Assembly: GCA_041488155.1 (NCBI GenBank)
Contig: JBGPOS010000002.1
Span: 1 to 64,000 of the forward strand
Direction: 5' to 3'
Origin: JBGPOS01 sp041488155
GTDB taxonomy: Bacteria; Chloroflexota; Dehalococcoidia; Tepidiformales; Tepidiformaceae
Length of the DNA stretch: 64,000 bases
The notes beneath the pieces were generated by a model. That model made no database searches. It was given only the letters and a program-made list of their open reading frames with translations, and had not been told where the DNA came from. Position 1 is the first letter of the stretch. The number at the start of each line of letters is the position of its first letter. Positions 51,534 to 60,403 of this stretch are shown here, one piece after another. Made by a program: the position numbers and the translations under genes.

Positions 51534-52649
51534 TCAGACCGCCTTTGGGGAAGCCGCCGCGGCGCGTTTGGCGGCGTCGCGCTCGCGGATCTCGGGAAGC
51601 ACCTCGCGCCCGAAGAGTTTGAGCGAGTCCATGATGGTCGCGTGCGGCAAGCCGCCGGCCTGGGCGACGAGGATGACCTGGTCGACCCCGCTCGCCTCGT
51701 AGGCGAGCAGCGCCTCTCGCACCAGCTCCGGCGATCCGAAGATGCCGAGCGACCCCGGGTCGTTGCGATCGAAGCTCGTGAGGTGCGAGCCGTCGCCGAA
51801 CGTGCCGCCGAGGTCGATGCGCTCGGGCATCTTCCTGCCGGGCTCGAAGAAGTAGCCGATGGCGTGCATGAAGAACTGCATGGCGGCGAAGCCGTCGCGC
51901 GCCTGCCGTTCGTTCGCGGCGCAGGTGAAACCGGTCACAACGGCGAGGTTGGCGTTGACGGCGAGGCCGATGGGTTCGACGCCCGCCTCCAGGCGCTCGC
52001 GGTAGGCTGTCGCGTACTTGTGAGCGAGCTCGGGTTTGACGCCGAAGGAGAAGTTGAGGGCGCCCAGGCCGAACTTCGCCGCCTCGATGATCTTCTCCAT
52101 CCGGTTGCAGGCCATCCAGAGTGGGGGGTGGGGCCGCTGGTAGGGCTTGGGGACGACGCTGCGTCGCGGGAAGTTCACGAAGGTCCCGGAAACGCCGGGG
52201 TAGATGTCTTCGGTCATCATCCCGACGATTGCACGCAGGCCCTCTTCCCAGGCCGCGCGCTTGGTCGCGCGATCCATCCCGAAGCCTTCGAGCTCGATGT
52301 CGGACGTCCCTTCGCCCGAGCCGAAGTCGACTCGCCCGTTGGAGACGTGGTCGAGCATGGAGATCCGTTCGGCCACCCTTGCCGGGTGGTTCGCCTGCGG
52401 CGGGGTCAGCACGATCCCGTGCCCGAGCCTGATCCGCTTCGTGCGCTGGCTTGCGGCCGCGAGAAACACTTCCGGCGCAGAGCAGTGGGAGTATTCCTCG
52501 AGGAAGTGGTGCTCGACCGCCCATGCGTAGTCGACGCCCAGTTCGTCGGCGAGCTCGATCTGTTCGAGGGCTTCTGCGATCACGCGATGCTCAGCGTCCG
52601 GGCCCCACGGCCGGGGAGTCTGCAGCTCGTAGAAGAGTCCGATCTTCAC
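51534..52649 (-). CDS. luciferase-like monooxygenase (LLM)
   Basis: 371 residues. MKIGLFYELQTPRPWGPDAE, EHHFLEEYSHCSAPEVFLAA, RLGHGIVLTPPQANHPARVA, GRVDFGSGEGTSDIELEGFG and PYQRPHPPLWMACNRMEK. Fourth member of the 370-residue subgroup. Middle gene of the operon CocE-type hydrolase, monooxygenase, SDR. C-terminal Ala-rich tail as in the paralogs. Confidence 0.9.
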   Translation of the reverse strand: MKIGLFYELQTPRPWGPDAEHRVIAEALEQIELADELGVDYAWAVEHHFLEEYSHCSAPEVFLAAASQRTKRIRLGHGIVLTPPQANHPARVAERISMLDHVSNGRVDFGSGEGTSDIELEGFGMDRATKRAAWEEGLRAIVGMMTEDIYPGVSGTFVNFPRRSVVPKPYQRPHPPLWMACNRMEKIIEAAKFGLGALNFSFGVKPELAHKYATAYRERLEAGVEPIGLAVNANLAVVTGFTCAANERQARDGFAAMQFFMHAIGYFFEPGRKMPERIDLGGTFGDGSHLTSFDRNDPGSLGIFGSPELVREALLAYEASGVDQVILVAQAGGLPHATIMDSLKLFGREVLPEIRERDAAKRAAAASPKAV

Positions 52650-52686
52650 GTCGTCTCCACGAGGCAGAGCGGCCGCTGACCGGTGC

Positions 52687-54390
52687 TCACGATTTCGGGA
52701 TCACAGGCAGGAGAAGGTGCGACGGCCGGTTGGCATCGTGGAACACCGTCTGGACCGCCGCGCAAGTCGTCGTGGCTTCGGCGACCGGCCCGCCCGTGTT
52801 CGGATTGCGGTCGAAGCGAGGGAAGCAACTGCTTGTCACCTCGAGGCGCAGCTGATGCCCGGCCCGGAAGAGGTTGCTGGTCACCAGCATGTCGATCGTG
52901 AGCTCGTACGGGCGTCCGGGTTCGAGCAATTCGGGCTGCGACGGGGAGTTGCGGTAACGCGCCCGCAGGATGCCGTCGCAGAGGTTTTGGGCGTAGCCGT
53001 TCGGCGCTACATCGACAAGCTTGGCGTGGAAATCGGTGTCGAGAGCCGAACTGGAGGCGTGAAGGACCAGCGTGACCGGACCGGTGACCTCCAGGGGCTC
53101 CGCCAGCGGCGGCGTGCTGTAGACGAGCACGTCGACCCGTTCCTCGGCAGGTCGCTGGTCCCAGGCGCCACCCCCGCCGATCGTGCCCACCGGGTTCAGG
53201 GGGTTGTAGAGGAAGATGTCCGGCGCCTCAGCAGCGGCAGGGAGGTCCCGGCTGAGGCCGCCGTCGCCATTGAGGCTGTTGGCGCGGCCGCCGCTGTGCA
53301 GGTAGAACGGCATGTAGTCGGTCCTGGCGAGCGGCCATTCTTGCTCATCCCGCCAGCCGGCTCCCATGACGAAGATCCGGACCGGGGCTTCGTCCAGCAG
53401 ACCGCTGTCCTTGTCCTTCAGCCAGTGGTCGTACCACCGCAACTGCAGGTCCTCGAGGACGAGCGTCGCGCCGTAGCCGAAGTTTCGTTCGCCGGCCACG
53501 GCCAATGACGGCGAGTTGTGCGTCCACGGGCCCATGATGAGCCGCTGGTTGCGGCGCGCCGTTTCGTTGGCCGCTCGCTCACGAAGGCCGGCGAAGTTGC
53601 GGGGAGGACCCGCCACGAAGAGGTCGTACCAACCGCCGAGGTTGAAAGAGGGGACGGTCACCCGGTCGTGGTGAGCGCTGATGTTTACGCGCTGCCAGGA
53701 GTCGTCCTGCGAGGGATGACGCAGCCAGTCGTAGAAATAGGGGGCGAGCCCGTCGCGCCGCAAGAGCGGTAGCTCGTCGAGCGGCTGGTGCGAGACGTTC
53801 CGCCTGAGCCGCTCGATGGCCAGCATGAGGCGCTGCTCTTCCGCAGCCCGTTCCGCAGGTTCAAGGCCCAGGCGTGCGAGGTGGGGCGCCGCCAGGAACT
53901 GCGCTGTCCAGGCGGTCGTGAAGGCCAGGGCGAACGCCCCGCCCTGGTAGATCCAGCCGTCGTGGTAGTCGGCGGCGGTCATCACCGGGAAGATCGCGCG
54001 AAGGTGCGGGGGCGACGAGATTGCGGCCAGCCACTGGGTCGCGCCCACGTAGGACATGCCGTACATCGCGACCTTGCCGTTCGACCAGGGCTGGGCGGCA
54101 CACCACTCGACTGTGTCGTAGCCGTCGTCGATTTCGCAGACGAACGGCAGCCATTCGCCTTCGCTGGCGTAGCGACCACGACTATCGACGATCACCACGA
54201 CGTAGCCTTCGACTCCGCCGCGGATGGGGTTGAACATCGTCGATGTGGTCTGGCTGTCTTTGCCGTAGGCGGTGCGGTTGAGAAGCACCGGGTATTGGCC
54301 GGGCGCGGAGGGCCGGTAGACGTCGGCCATCAGCCGGACACCGTCTCGCATGTCGACCGGCACGTTCTTCTGAACAAGGATGTCGGTCAC
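52687..54390 (-). CDS. CocE/NonD family hydrolase
   Basis: 567 residues. An alpha/beta hydrolase domain with nucleophile Ser in MYGMSYVGATQWLAA, acid in FNLGGWYDLFVAG and His in MGPWTHNSPS. It is followed by the C-terminal jelly-roll typical of X-Pro dipeptidyl-peptidase/CocE (PLEVTGPVTLVLHASSSALD, FRAGHQLRLEVTSSCFPRFD). Hydrolyses ester or amide bonds of acylated substrates. No signal peptide is visible. GTG 54390 follows GAGGTGCCAGC. First gene of its operon; could supply the substrate for the monooxygenase. Confidence 0.88.
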   Translation of the reverse strand: MTDILVQKNVPVDMRDGVRLMADVYRPSAPGQYPVLLNRTAYGKDSQTTSTMFNPIRGGVEGYVVVIVDSRGRYASEGEWLPFVCEIDDGYDTVEWCAAQPWSNGKVAMYGMSYVGATQWLAAISSPPHLRAIFPVMTAADYHDGWIYQGGAFALAFTTAWTAQFLAAPHLARLGLEPAERAAEEQRLMLAIERLRRNVSHQPLDELPLLRRDGLAPYFYDWLRHPSQDDSWQRVNISAHHDRVTVPSFNLGGWYDLFVAGPPRNFAGLRERAANETARRNQRLIMGPWTHNSPSLAVAGERNFGYGATLVLEDLQLRWYDHWLKDKDSGLLDEAPVRIFVMGAGWRDEQEWPLARTDYMPFYLHSGGRANSLNGDGGLSRDLPAAAEAPDIFLYNPLNPVGTIGGGGAWDQRPAEERVDVLVYSTPPLAEPLEVTGPVTLVLHASSSALDTDFHAKLVDVAPNGYAQNLCDGILRARYRNSPSQPELLEPGRPYELTIDMLVTSNLFRAGHQLRLEVTSSCFPRFDRNPNTGGPVAEATTTCAAVQTVFHDANRPSHLLLPVIPKS

Positions 54391-54505
54391 GCTGGCACCT
54401 CGCCCGGACTCTTACTGGCCGGATGATAATTGGATTTGCAAGACCGGCGCAAAGCGTGGTTGCAGATCAAAAGGGAAGCTCCAGAGTTCTCAGGTCTTTC
54501 TTGCA

Positions 54506-54540
54506 TTTCCGCATCGCGCGCAGCCTCGCAGTTGCGGAAA
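54506..54540. promoter_or_regulatory. inverted repeat TTTCCGCA/TGCGGAAA in divergent region
   Basis: Eight-base arms at 54506-54513 and 54533-54540 with a 19-base gap, between the divergent hydrolase (54390) and SDR (54597) genes. Could be a hairpin in the SDR leader or a two-site operator. Confidence 0.4.
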
Positions 54541-54596
54541 GCAACCCCTCTCGCTAACGTTCCCACCGGGCTACGAGCCGGAAGGAGGCAGGATCC

Positions 54597-55505
54597 ATGG
54601 GGCGACTTGACGGGCGTGTGGCGGTCGTAACGGGCGCCGGGCGGGGCATCGGCGCTTCCCTTGCGCGGATCATGGCGGCCCAGGGCGCCGCTGTTGTCGT
54701 GAACGACATCGGCGTCGCAGTCGACGGTTCGGCGACAGGCGAGCGCCCCGCGGATGAAGTCGTGGCGGCGATCCACAAGGCGCGCGGGAAGGCAATCGCC
54801 AACTACGACAGCGTGGCCGACCACGACGCCGCTGAGAACCTCATCCGTACCGCCCTGAACGAGTACGGCCGGCTCGATGTCCTGGTCAACGTCGCTGGCA
54901 TCCTCCGCGACCGGATGGTGTTCAACATGCCGGAGGACGACTGGGATGCAGTCATCGCGGTGCACCTGAAGGGCACCTTCAACACGTCGAAGTTCGCCTC
55001 GATCCACTGGCGCGCGGCGCGAGAGGGCCACTACAGGCTGATCAACTTCACGTCGGAGTCCGGCCTCCTGGGCGCCCCGGGCCAGCCCAACTACGCGGCG
55101 GCAAAGATGGGCATCGTCGGCTTCACCTACTCCTGCGCAAACGCGCTCGGACGATATGGTGTGACCGCCAACTGCATCACACCCCGGGCCGCCACGCGGA
55201 TGACCGGCACGATCCCTTCCGCCCGCGGCAGTTCGATGTCGGAGGAGAATCCGGAGACCTCGCCCGACAACATCGCTCCGCCGGTGGTCTGGCTGGCCAG
55301 CACCGAATCGGACTGGTTCACCGGCCACGTGGTGGGAGTCCACGGGTACGAAATCGACCTCTACAACAACCCCCAGGTGATCGCGCGGCTCGTGTCGAAC
55401 TCGCGGTGGGACATCGACGCCGCCTGCAAGCAGATGGAGGCCGTCTTCAAGACGGCAACGGAAGGGATCGAACCGAGCATGCGGGCCGTTCTCGGAAGGC
55501 AGTAG
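54597..55505 (+). CDS. SDR of the multifunctional-enzyme (R)-3-hydroxyacyl-CoA dehydrogenase type
   Basis: 302 residues, longer than the other SDRs. TGAGRGIGASLARIMAAQGA, VVVNDIGVAVDGSATGERPA and the DEVVAAIHKARGKAIANYDSV pattern, in parts, match the dehydrogenase domain of peroxisomal multifunctional enzyme 2/HSD17B4. Active site FTSESGLLGAPGQPNYAAAK. The C-terminal extension (about 240-302) is as in that group. Expected step: oxidation of a (3R)-hydroxyacyl-CoA. ATG follows GAAGGAGGCAGG. Starts an operon with flavin reductase, EthD protein and monooxygenase. Confidence 0.85.
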   Translation: MGRLDGRVAVVTGAGRGIGASLARIMAAQGAAVVVNDIGVAVDGSATGERPADEVVAAIHKARGKAIANYDSVADHDAAENLIRTALNEYGRLDVLVNVAGILRDRMVFNMPEDDWDAVIAVHLKGTFNTSKFASIHWRAAREGHYRLINFTSESGLLGAPGQPNYAAAKMGIVGFTYSCANALGRYGVTANCITPRAATRMTGTIPSARGSSMSEENPETSPDNIAPPVVWLASTESDWFTGHVVGVHGYEIDLYNNPQVIARLVSNSRWDIDAACKQMEAVFKTATEGIEPSMRAVLGRQ

Positions 55506-55544
55506 GATGCGGGTGCGGCCAGCCGCCGCACCGAAGGAGGCAGC

Positions 55545-56036
55545 GTGTCCCAGACTCCTCTCGACCCCGCCGACTTCCGCAACGCCATGTCGCGCTTCGC
55601 CAGTGGCGTGACAATCGTCACCACCCACGGGTCAGACAGCCGTCCGGTCGGGTTCACCGCCAGCGCCTTCTCTTCGCTCTCGCTCAATCCCCCGCTCGCG
55701 CTCGTGTGCCTGGACCGGAACGCGGAGTGCTTCGATGCGTTCCAGGCGGCGTCCCATATGGCGATCAGCATCCTGTCTCGCGGCCAGGGCGACATTGCGA
55801 TGCGGTTCGCCACCAGAGGCGCCGACAAGTTCGGCGGCCTCTCCGTAGAGGCTGGCAAGCTGACCGGGCTGCCTCTCATTCCGGAAGCGATCGCCCAGGT
55901 CGAATGCGAGGTGCGGGAACGCCTCGATGGGGGAGACCACGTCATCCTGGTGGGCCAGGTACTCCGAGCACTCGCAGCGGACAAGCAGCCGTTGCTCCAC
56001 TACCTCCGGGAGTTCGGCCGCTTCCAGGCCGACTGA
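55545..56036 (+). CDS. flavin reductase domain protein
   Basis: 163 residues. FRNAMSRFASGVTIVTT, GFTASAFSSLSLNPPLALVC and the FAINVLSxxQ-like MAISILSRGQGDIAMRFA are the flavin reductase (HpaC/RutF-type) pattern. GTG 55545 follows AAGGAGG. Supplies reduced FMN or FAD to a monooxygenase component; the luciferase-like gene two genes downstream (56712) is the obvious partner, and the four orphan monooxygenases nearby could share it. Inference from context. Confidence 0.88.
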   Translation: MSQTPLDPADFRNAMSRFASGVTIVTTHGSDSRPVGFTASAFSSLSLNPPLALVCLDRNAECFDAFQAASHMAISILSRGQGDIAMRFATRGADKFGGLSVEAGKLTGLPLIPEAIAQVECEVRERLDGGDHVILVGQVLRALAADKQPLLHYLREFGRFQAD

Positions 56037-56061
56037 GGCCCACGACCGGGGCGAGCAGGCC

Positions 56062-56703
56062 ATGCAGAAGATCGTGTCGCTCATCGTCGCAGCCCCAGAG
56101 GCGGACCGCGCAGCGTTTCGGGAGCGTTGGCTTGCGGAGGCGCAATCGATGGCGAGGGCTGCCGCCGCTCCGCTGCGCCAAATTGTGAACCTCGTCGACG
56201 TCTCGCTCGACGACTCGCCGCCTCTGCCTCCCTACGACGTGGTCTCGGAGATGTGGTTCGACGGAGAGGCCGAACTGCCCGCGGGTCCGGTCGGGGCGGG
56301 AGCAACCTGGCACTACCGGGTCGCGGAGCGCATCCAGCTGGACCGTCGCGGCACATGGCCAGCCGGGACGCGTTCACCGGGGGTGAAGGCTATCTACCTC
56401 GTGCGCCGTCCGGACGGTCTCAGCGCCCAGGACGCCGCCCGGCTCTGGCGGGAACACGCGCCGGTCGCCCGCGAACACCACATCGGCATGGCGAAGTACG
56501 TGCAGAACGGAGTGATCGAGTCCCTGACGCCGGGCGCTCCGATCGTCCACGGGATAGCGGAGCTCCACTTCCCGGCAATCGAGGACTTCCGGGAGCGAAT
56601 GTACGACTCCCCCGAGGGGCGGGAAGTGGTGGCCGCGGACGCCGCCCGGCTCGTCGGCGAAGCGACGATGCTCCTGGCGAGCGAATACATCGTCCGGGCC
56701 TGA
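56062..56703 (+). CDS. EthD-domain protein
   Basis: 213 residues, two ferredoxin-like halves. N-half: KIVSLIVAAPEADRAAFRER; C-half: KAIYLVRRPDGLSAQDAARL and HAPVAREHHIGMAKYVQNGV, the (W)xxHaPlarexpgl-xxYvqn pattern of EthD. Role not known; such proteins often accompany cytochrome P450 or flavin monooxygenase operons. ATG 56062 begins the conserved strand; the frame is open upstream inside the flavin reductase. Confidence 0.75.
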   Translation: MQKIVSLIVAAPEADRAAFRERWLAEAQSMARAAAAPLRQIVNLVDVSLDDSPPLPPYDVVSEMWFDGEAELPAGPVGAGATWHYRVAERIQLDRRGTWPAGTRSPGVKAIYLVRRPDGLSAQDAARLWREHAPVAREHHIGMAKYVQNGVIESLTPGAPIVHGIAELHFPAIEDFRERMYDSPEGREVVAADAARLVGEATMLLASEYIVRA

Positions 56704-56711
56704 GGGTTCGA

Positions 56712-57641
56712 ATGGCGATTCAGCAGATGGAGTTCGGGTTCAGCTTCTTCCCCTACGCTCGCTTCGCCGACATCCGTGAGGCCGCAGAGGTGGTGCGCTT
56801 CGCGGAAGAGCTGGGGTACACGGCGGTGATGCTCCCCGAGCACCTGCTGCCGCCTCGCTGGCCGGACGCCGACATGGCGACGAAACTCTGGTACGACCTG
56901 CCCACGCTCGCTGCTTACCTCGCGGCGACGACCTCGCGGATAAAGTTCCTCACGAGCGTCCTCGTCGTGCCCTACCACCACCCGGTTGAGATGGCGAAGG
57001 CGCTCGCCACGTTGGATGTGCTTTCCGGTGGCAGAGTCATGCTCGGGGTGGGCGCCGGATGGATGAAGGCGGAGTTCCGCCGGCTGGGCATCCCTTTCCA
57101 GGAACGCGGGGCGATCACCGACGAGTACCTGCGTGCGATGAAAGAGCTGTGGACCAGCGATGCGCCGTCCTTCTCCGGCCACTACGTTTCGTTTGACGAC
57201 GTGAGCTTCTTCCCGAAGCCGGTGCGGCCCACGGGCATCCCCTTGCTCATCGGCGGCACAGGCGCTCGCCCCTTCCAGCGTGTCGCAGAGATCGGCGATG
57301 GCTGGTTTCCCATGACGGCGACGCTCAACGTCATCCGGGAGGGCATATCGGACATCGCTCGCCGGATGGAACCTCTCGGCCGCGACCCGGCCGGCCTCTG
57401 GGTGGGCTACACAGGCTTCGGCGTGGGGTCAGACCCGGAGGTGGCACGGATGCGCCGGCACGCGGGAGACGCAGCCGCCGAGCCTGTGCACCGTTCGCCG
57501 GAAGAGTCGATCGCCGAGATCGAGCGCTACCGCGCGGCGGGCGTCACGTTTCTTTCAGTGGGCTTCGAATGGCGGCAGCCGGACGAATTGAAACGGGAAC
57601 TGGAACGCTTCGCGCGCCAGGTCATGCCGGCGTTTCGTTGA
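56712..57641 (+). CDS. F420-type luciferase-like oxidoreductase
   Basis: 309 residues. FGFSFFPYARFADIREAAEV, PEHLLPPRWPDADMATKLWY, TSVLVVPYHHPVEMAKALAT, LDVLSGGRVMLGVGAGWMKA and EFRRLGIPFQERGAITDEYL follow the pattern of actinobacterial-style F420-dependent LLM oxidoreductases. A different branch from the 370-residue group. ATG 56712, eight bases after the EthD stop. Cofactor (F420 or FMN) is inferred from similarity; the flavin reductase in the operon argues for reduced flavin. Confidence 0.87.
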   Translation: MAIQQMEFGFSFFPYARFADIREAAEVVRFAEELGYTAVMLPEHLLPPRWPDADMATKLWYDLPTLAAYLAATTSRIKFLTSVLVVPYHHPVEMAKALATLDVLSGGRVMLGVGAGWMKAEFRRLGIPFQERGAITDEYLRAMKELWTSDAPSFSGHYVSFDDVSFFPKPVRPTGIPLLIGGTGARPFQRVAEIGDGWFPMTATLNVIREGISDIARRMEPLGRDPAGLWVGYTGFGVGSDPEVARMRRHAGDAAAEPVHRSPEESIAEIERYRAAGVTFLSVGFEWRQPDELKRELERFARQVMPAFR

Positions 57642-57817
57642 CGCGCTGGAGCCTACTGCATGCCCCGCGGTCGAACGCCCGACGTGAGCGCCCCCTTGCC
57701 GGGCTGCTGTGCGGCGCCCAGCCGCCGTCTTCTTTATGATGCCTGAGAGCTGCCACCCGGAAGTCTTGCCGCTCTTGGCGAGCGTTCCACGAATCGACAC
57801 CAACGAACGAGGTCCCT

Positions 57818-58591
57818 GTGAACCCGTCCGCCCGGCGACCAATCCTCATCATTGCCTCGGCGTTTGCGGTCGCGCTCTCGTTCGGACCTGTCGCTTGCGG
57901 CGGCGACGACAATGGTGGGAGTGGCGGCGGTGACGCGGTCACCATCGACCCGAACCAGGCCGAGGCTGCGTCGCACGCCGCGCTCATAACGGAGAAGGAT
58001 CTTCCAGGGTCCGGGTGGACCGTCACCAAGCAGGACGAATTCTCGGATGACGACCAGCCGCTCGCCGACACTGCGACCTGCAAGTCGCTCGCGGCGAAAC
58101 AGAAGGCGGCGAGGGAGAAGGCCGCTCCCGGGCGCAAAGGCCGGGCTGAAGTCGAGTATTCGCACGACAACGGCGACAACTTCGACACGTCGGTCGAAGT
58201 AGAAGTGAACGTCTTCGGCGACACGAAGGTGCCGGCCGCCGCCTTTGCAAGCTTCAAAGCGGAGATCGACAACGGCGATTTCGAAAAGTGCTTGAAGGAC
58301 GCCACGCAGTCCGGGTTCGGGCAGGCTGCGGCCGGCGTGACGGTGGCCGCTAAGAGCGGCGCCAGGCCCGGGGCGAGCGCTCCAGGCGGCGGACTCGCGC
58401 AGGCGTACGAATTCGTCATTTCAGCGGGTGGCCAATCGCTCGACCTGCGCCTCGAGGCGTATGCCTGGCGTTTCGGCAATGTGGGAGTGACCGTCACGAT
58501 CTCGGGGCCAAATGACCTGGTCCCCGCGGATCTGGCGAAACAGGTTCTGAGTCGCGTGCAGGTCCTGCTCGACAAGGCGAAAGCCAAGTAG
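57818..58591 (+). CDS. secreted lipoprotein of unknown function
   Basis: 257 residues from GTG 57818. Signal LIIASAFAVALSFGPVAC with lipid-type Cys27, then a Gly/Asp/Ser linker (GGDDNGGSGGGDA). The mature domain has SGWTVTKQDEF, two more Cys (about 87 and 148) that could pair, and a C-terminal strand-rich part (AYAWRFGNVGVTVTISGPND). No family recognised; the layout resembles sensor-type extracytoplasmic lipoproteins of Actinobacteria and Chloroflexota. Confidence 0.65.
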   Translation: MNPSARRPILIIASAFAVALSFGPVACGGDDNGGSGGGDAVTIDPNQAEAASHAALITEKDLPGSGWTVTKQDEFSDDDQPLADTATCKSLAAKQKAAREKAAPGRKGRAEVEYSHDNGDNFDTSVEVEVNVFGDTKVPAAAFASFKAEIDNGDFEKCLKDATQSGFGQAAAGVTVAAKSGARPGASAPGGGLAQAYEFVISAGGQSLDLRLEAYAWRFGNVGVTVTISGPNDLVPADLAKQVLSRVQVLLDKAKAK

Positions 58592-58712
58592 TACGCCGCC
58601 GGCGAGGCGTCCCGAGCTTCCTCCCTCCTTTAGAGCCGGGTTGCTGAGTGCTACCTGATGGACACGGTCGCGAAACCGGCTGCCCCGAGGTAAGTGTCGA
58701 CAACTATGGTGG

Positions 58713-59687
58713 ATGCGGAGTTCCGTCTGTGTTGTTGTCCTGCTCGCCGCGCTCATAGCGGCGCTGGCCCGGCCACCCGGGGTAGGGTCGGTGGAAGGGG
58801 CGGTTTCGTCGCAGGCCGAGGCGGAGGGAGTGGCGGCGGGCAACACATTGGCCGGCCGAACGGCCCCACCGGCAAGGGGCGCGACCTGCTCGGGAGGTGA
58901 CCAGCCTGGGGACTCCGTCGGCCACCTGACCGTCGCGGGGCAGATACGGACGTACCGTCTGCACGTTCCCCAGCGCTCGGCGGGGGGCCGGTCCCTGCCG
59001 CTGGTGTTGAATTTTCACGGGTATGGGGCCAGTGCCGCGGACCAGGAACGCACGAGTGGCTTCGTCCCAATCAGCGACCGCGAAGGCTTCTACCTCGTGA
59101 CCCCCGAGGGCTCGGGTTCGCCGCCGGGCTGGGACATCAAAGGTGTCTACAACGAGAACGGCGTCGACGACGTAGGCTTTGTCTCCTCTCTCGTCACTGT
59201 TCTCTCATCGCGACTCTGCATCGACCCGCAGCGCGTCTACGCGACGGGGATGTCGAACGGCGCCGAGATGGCCGCGCAGGTGGCGTGCATGCTGCCGCGG
59301 ACCTTCGCCGCGGTCGCGCCTGTGGCCGGAGCGGTCTACCAGGGCTGCGCCGGAGGTCCTGTCCCGATGATCGCATTCCACGGGACCTACGACGCCAACG
59401 TCGACTTCGAATGGGCGGCGGGAGCTGTCGCCGCCTGGGCGCGCCACAACGGCTGCGGCTCCGCCCCCGACGTGCGCATCACGAGTGCTGGTGTGCGGCG
59501 CGAGTCCTACCTCGACTGCGGCGGGAACGACGTCGTCTTCTATTCGATCCCGGGCGGCGGCCACGTCTGGCCGGGCGGCAGCGACAACGCCAGCCGGCAG
59601 GGAAGCGCCTACCACGGCATCTACGCCAGTGAGCTCGCCTGGCAGTTCTTCCAGGCGCACGCCAAACCCGCATCAGCAACGAACTAG
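58713..59687 (+). CDS. secreted esterase, PHB-depolymerase/feruloyl-esterase-like (LpqC type)
   Basis: 324 residues. Signal peptide at 1-25 (VCVVVLLAALIAALARPPGV) followed by a Gly/Ala-rich linker. Catalytic domain from about 70: LPLVLNFHGYGASAADQERT oxyanion region, nucleophile Ser in ATGMSNGAEMAAQVAC, probable acid in HGTYDANVDF, and His in IPGGGHVWPGG. Cleaves extracellular polyester or aryl esters. ATG 58713 lies in a GC-poor stretch without a strong ribosome site. Confidence 0.87.
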   Translation: MRSSVCVVVLLAALIAALARPPGVGSVEGAVSSQAEAEGVAAGNTLAGRTAPPARGATCSGGDQPGDSVGHLTVAGQIRTYRLHVPQRSAGGRSLPLVLNFHGYGASAADQERTSGFVPISDREGFYLVTPEGSGSPPGWDIKGVYNENGVDDVGFVSSLVTVLSSRLCIDPQRVYATGMSNGAEMAAQVACMLPRTFAAVAPVAGAVYQGCAGGPVPMIAFHGTYDANVDFEWAAGAVAAWARHNGCGSAPDVRITSAGVRRESYLDCGGNDVVFYSIPGGGHVWPGGSDNASRQGSAYHGIYASELAWQFFQAHAKPASATN

Positions 59688-59820
59688 AGCTTCATGCCTG
59701 GGCGGAGCCGGCCAAGCAGTCGCGCGCGGCCATTCATTGGGAGCCCGTTAGATTCGCGGCACCCGTAACTTTCTGTCGCTGAAACGAGATATACGGAGCG
59801 ATGGTACGGGCAAGGACGCC

Positions 59821-60402
59821 ATGGAAGTCGTGAGCATCGGCAGAGCCGGCGTCGCTGTAGCTGCAGCGGACGACGAAGGTGCGCTCATCGACCGGGCCCG
59901 CGCGATGGAGGCAGCCGCCTGGGATGCCCTCTACTCTGAGCATTACCGGGCCATCTACCGCTACGCCTGGTTCCGGGTGGGCGACAGCGCTGCCGCGGAC
60001 GCCCTCGCCGCGGAAGTGTTCCTCGAAGCGGTGCGTGGGATCGGCGGCTACCGTTACCGCGGGACGTCGTTTCGAGCGTGGCTCTACCGCATCGCGCACA
60101 ACCTGACCGCGGACTACTTGCGACGCTCTTTCAAACGCGCCGCCCACGAATCGGCCGAGCCGAGTGGTACGCCGGCGCTGACCGACGTTGATTTCGCTCC
60201 TGCACTCCTTGCCCGGCGCGACCTGCACGAAGCGGTCGCCCGGCTCACAGACGACCAGCAGCAGATCGTCATCCTGCGCTTCTTCGAAGGCCTGTCCCTG
60301 GCCGAGGTCTCGGCTGCTACAGGCCGGCGCGAAGGGGCGATTAAGTCACTGCAGCATCGCGCCATCGGCCGGCTGCGGGCCCTGCTCGCGGAGGTGGACT
60401 GA
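59821..60402 (+). CDS. RNA polymerase sigma factor, ECF-like
   Basis: 193 residues. Region 2 at about 35-105 (WDALYSEHYRAIYRYAWFRV, FRAWLYRIAHNLTADYLRRS) and region 4 at about 135-190 (LTDDQQQIVILRFFEGLSLA, EVSAATGRREGAIKSLQHRA). No region 3. An anti-sigma-like membrane gene follows two bases after the stop, the usual arrangement for extracytoplasmic-function sigma factors. Targets may include the secreted-protein genes around it; that is inference. Confidence 0.92.
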   Translation: MEVVSIGRAGVAVAAADDEGALIDRARAMEAAAWDALYSEHYRAIYRYAWFRVGDSAAADALAAEVFLEAVRGIGGYRYRGTSFRAWLYRIAHNLTADYLRRSFKRAAHESAEPSGTPALTDVDFAPALLARRDLHEAVARLTDDQQQIVILRFFEGLSLAEVSAATGRREGAIKSLQHRAIGRLRALLAEVD

Positions 60403-60403
60403 G

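Noticed and set aside
59688..59820. An ECF-type autoregulatory promoter (GGAAC...CGTC) before the sigma gene
   Set aside because: Only a loose CGTAACTTT-like stretch is present and no matching -10 element, so not annotated.
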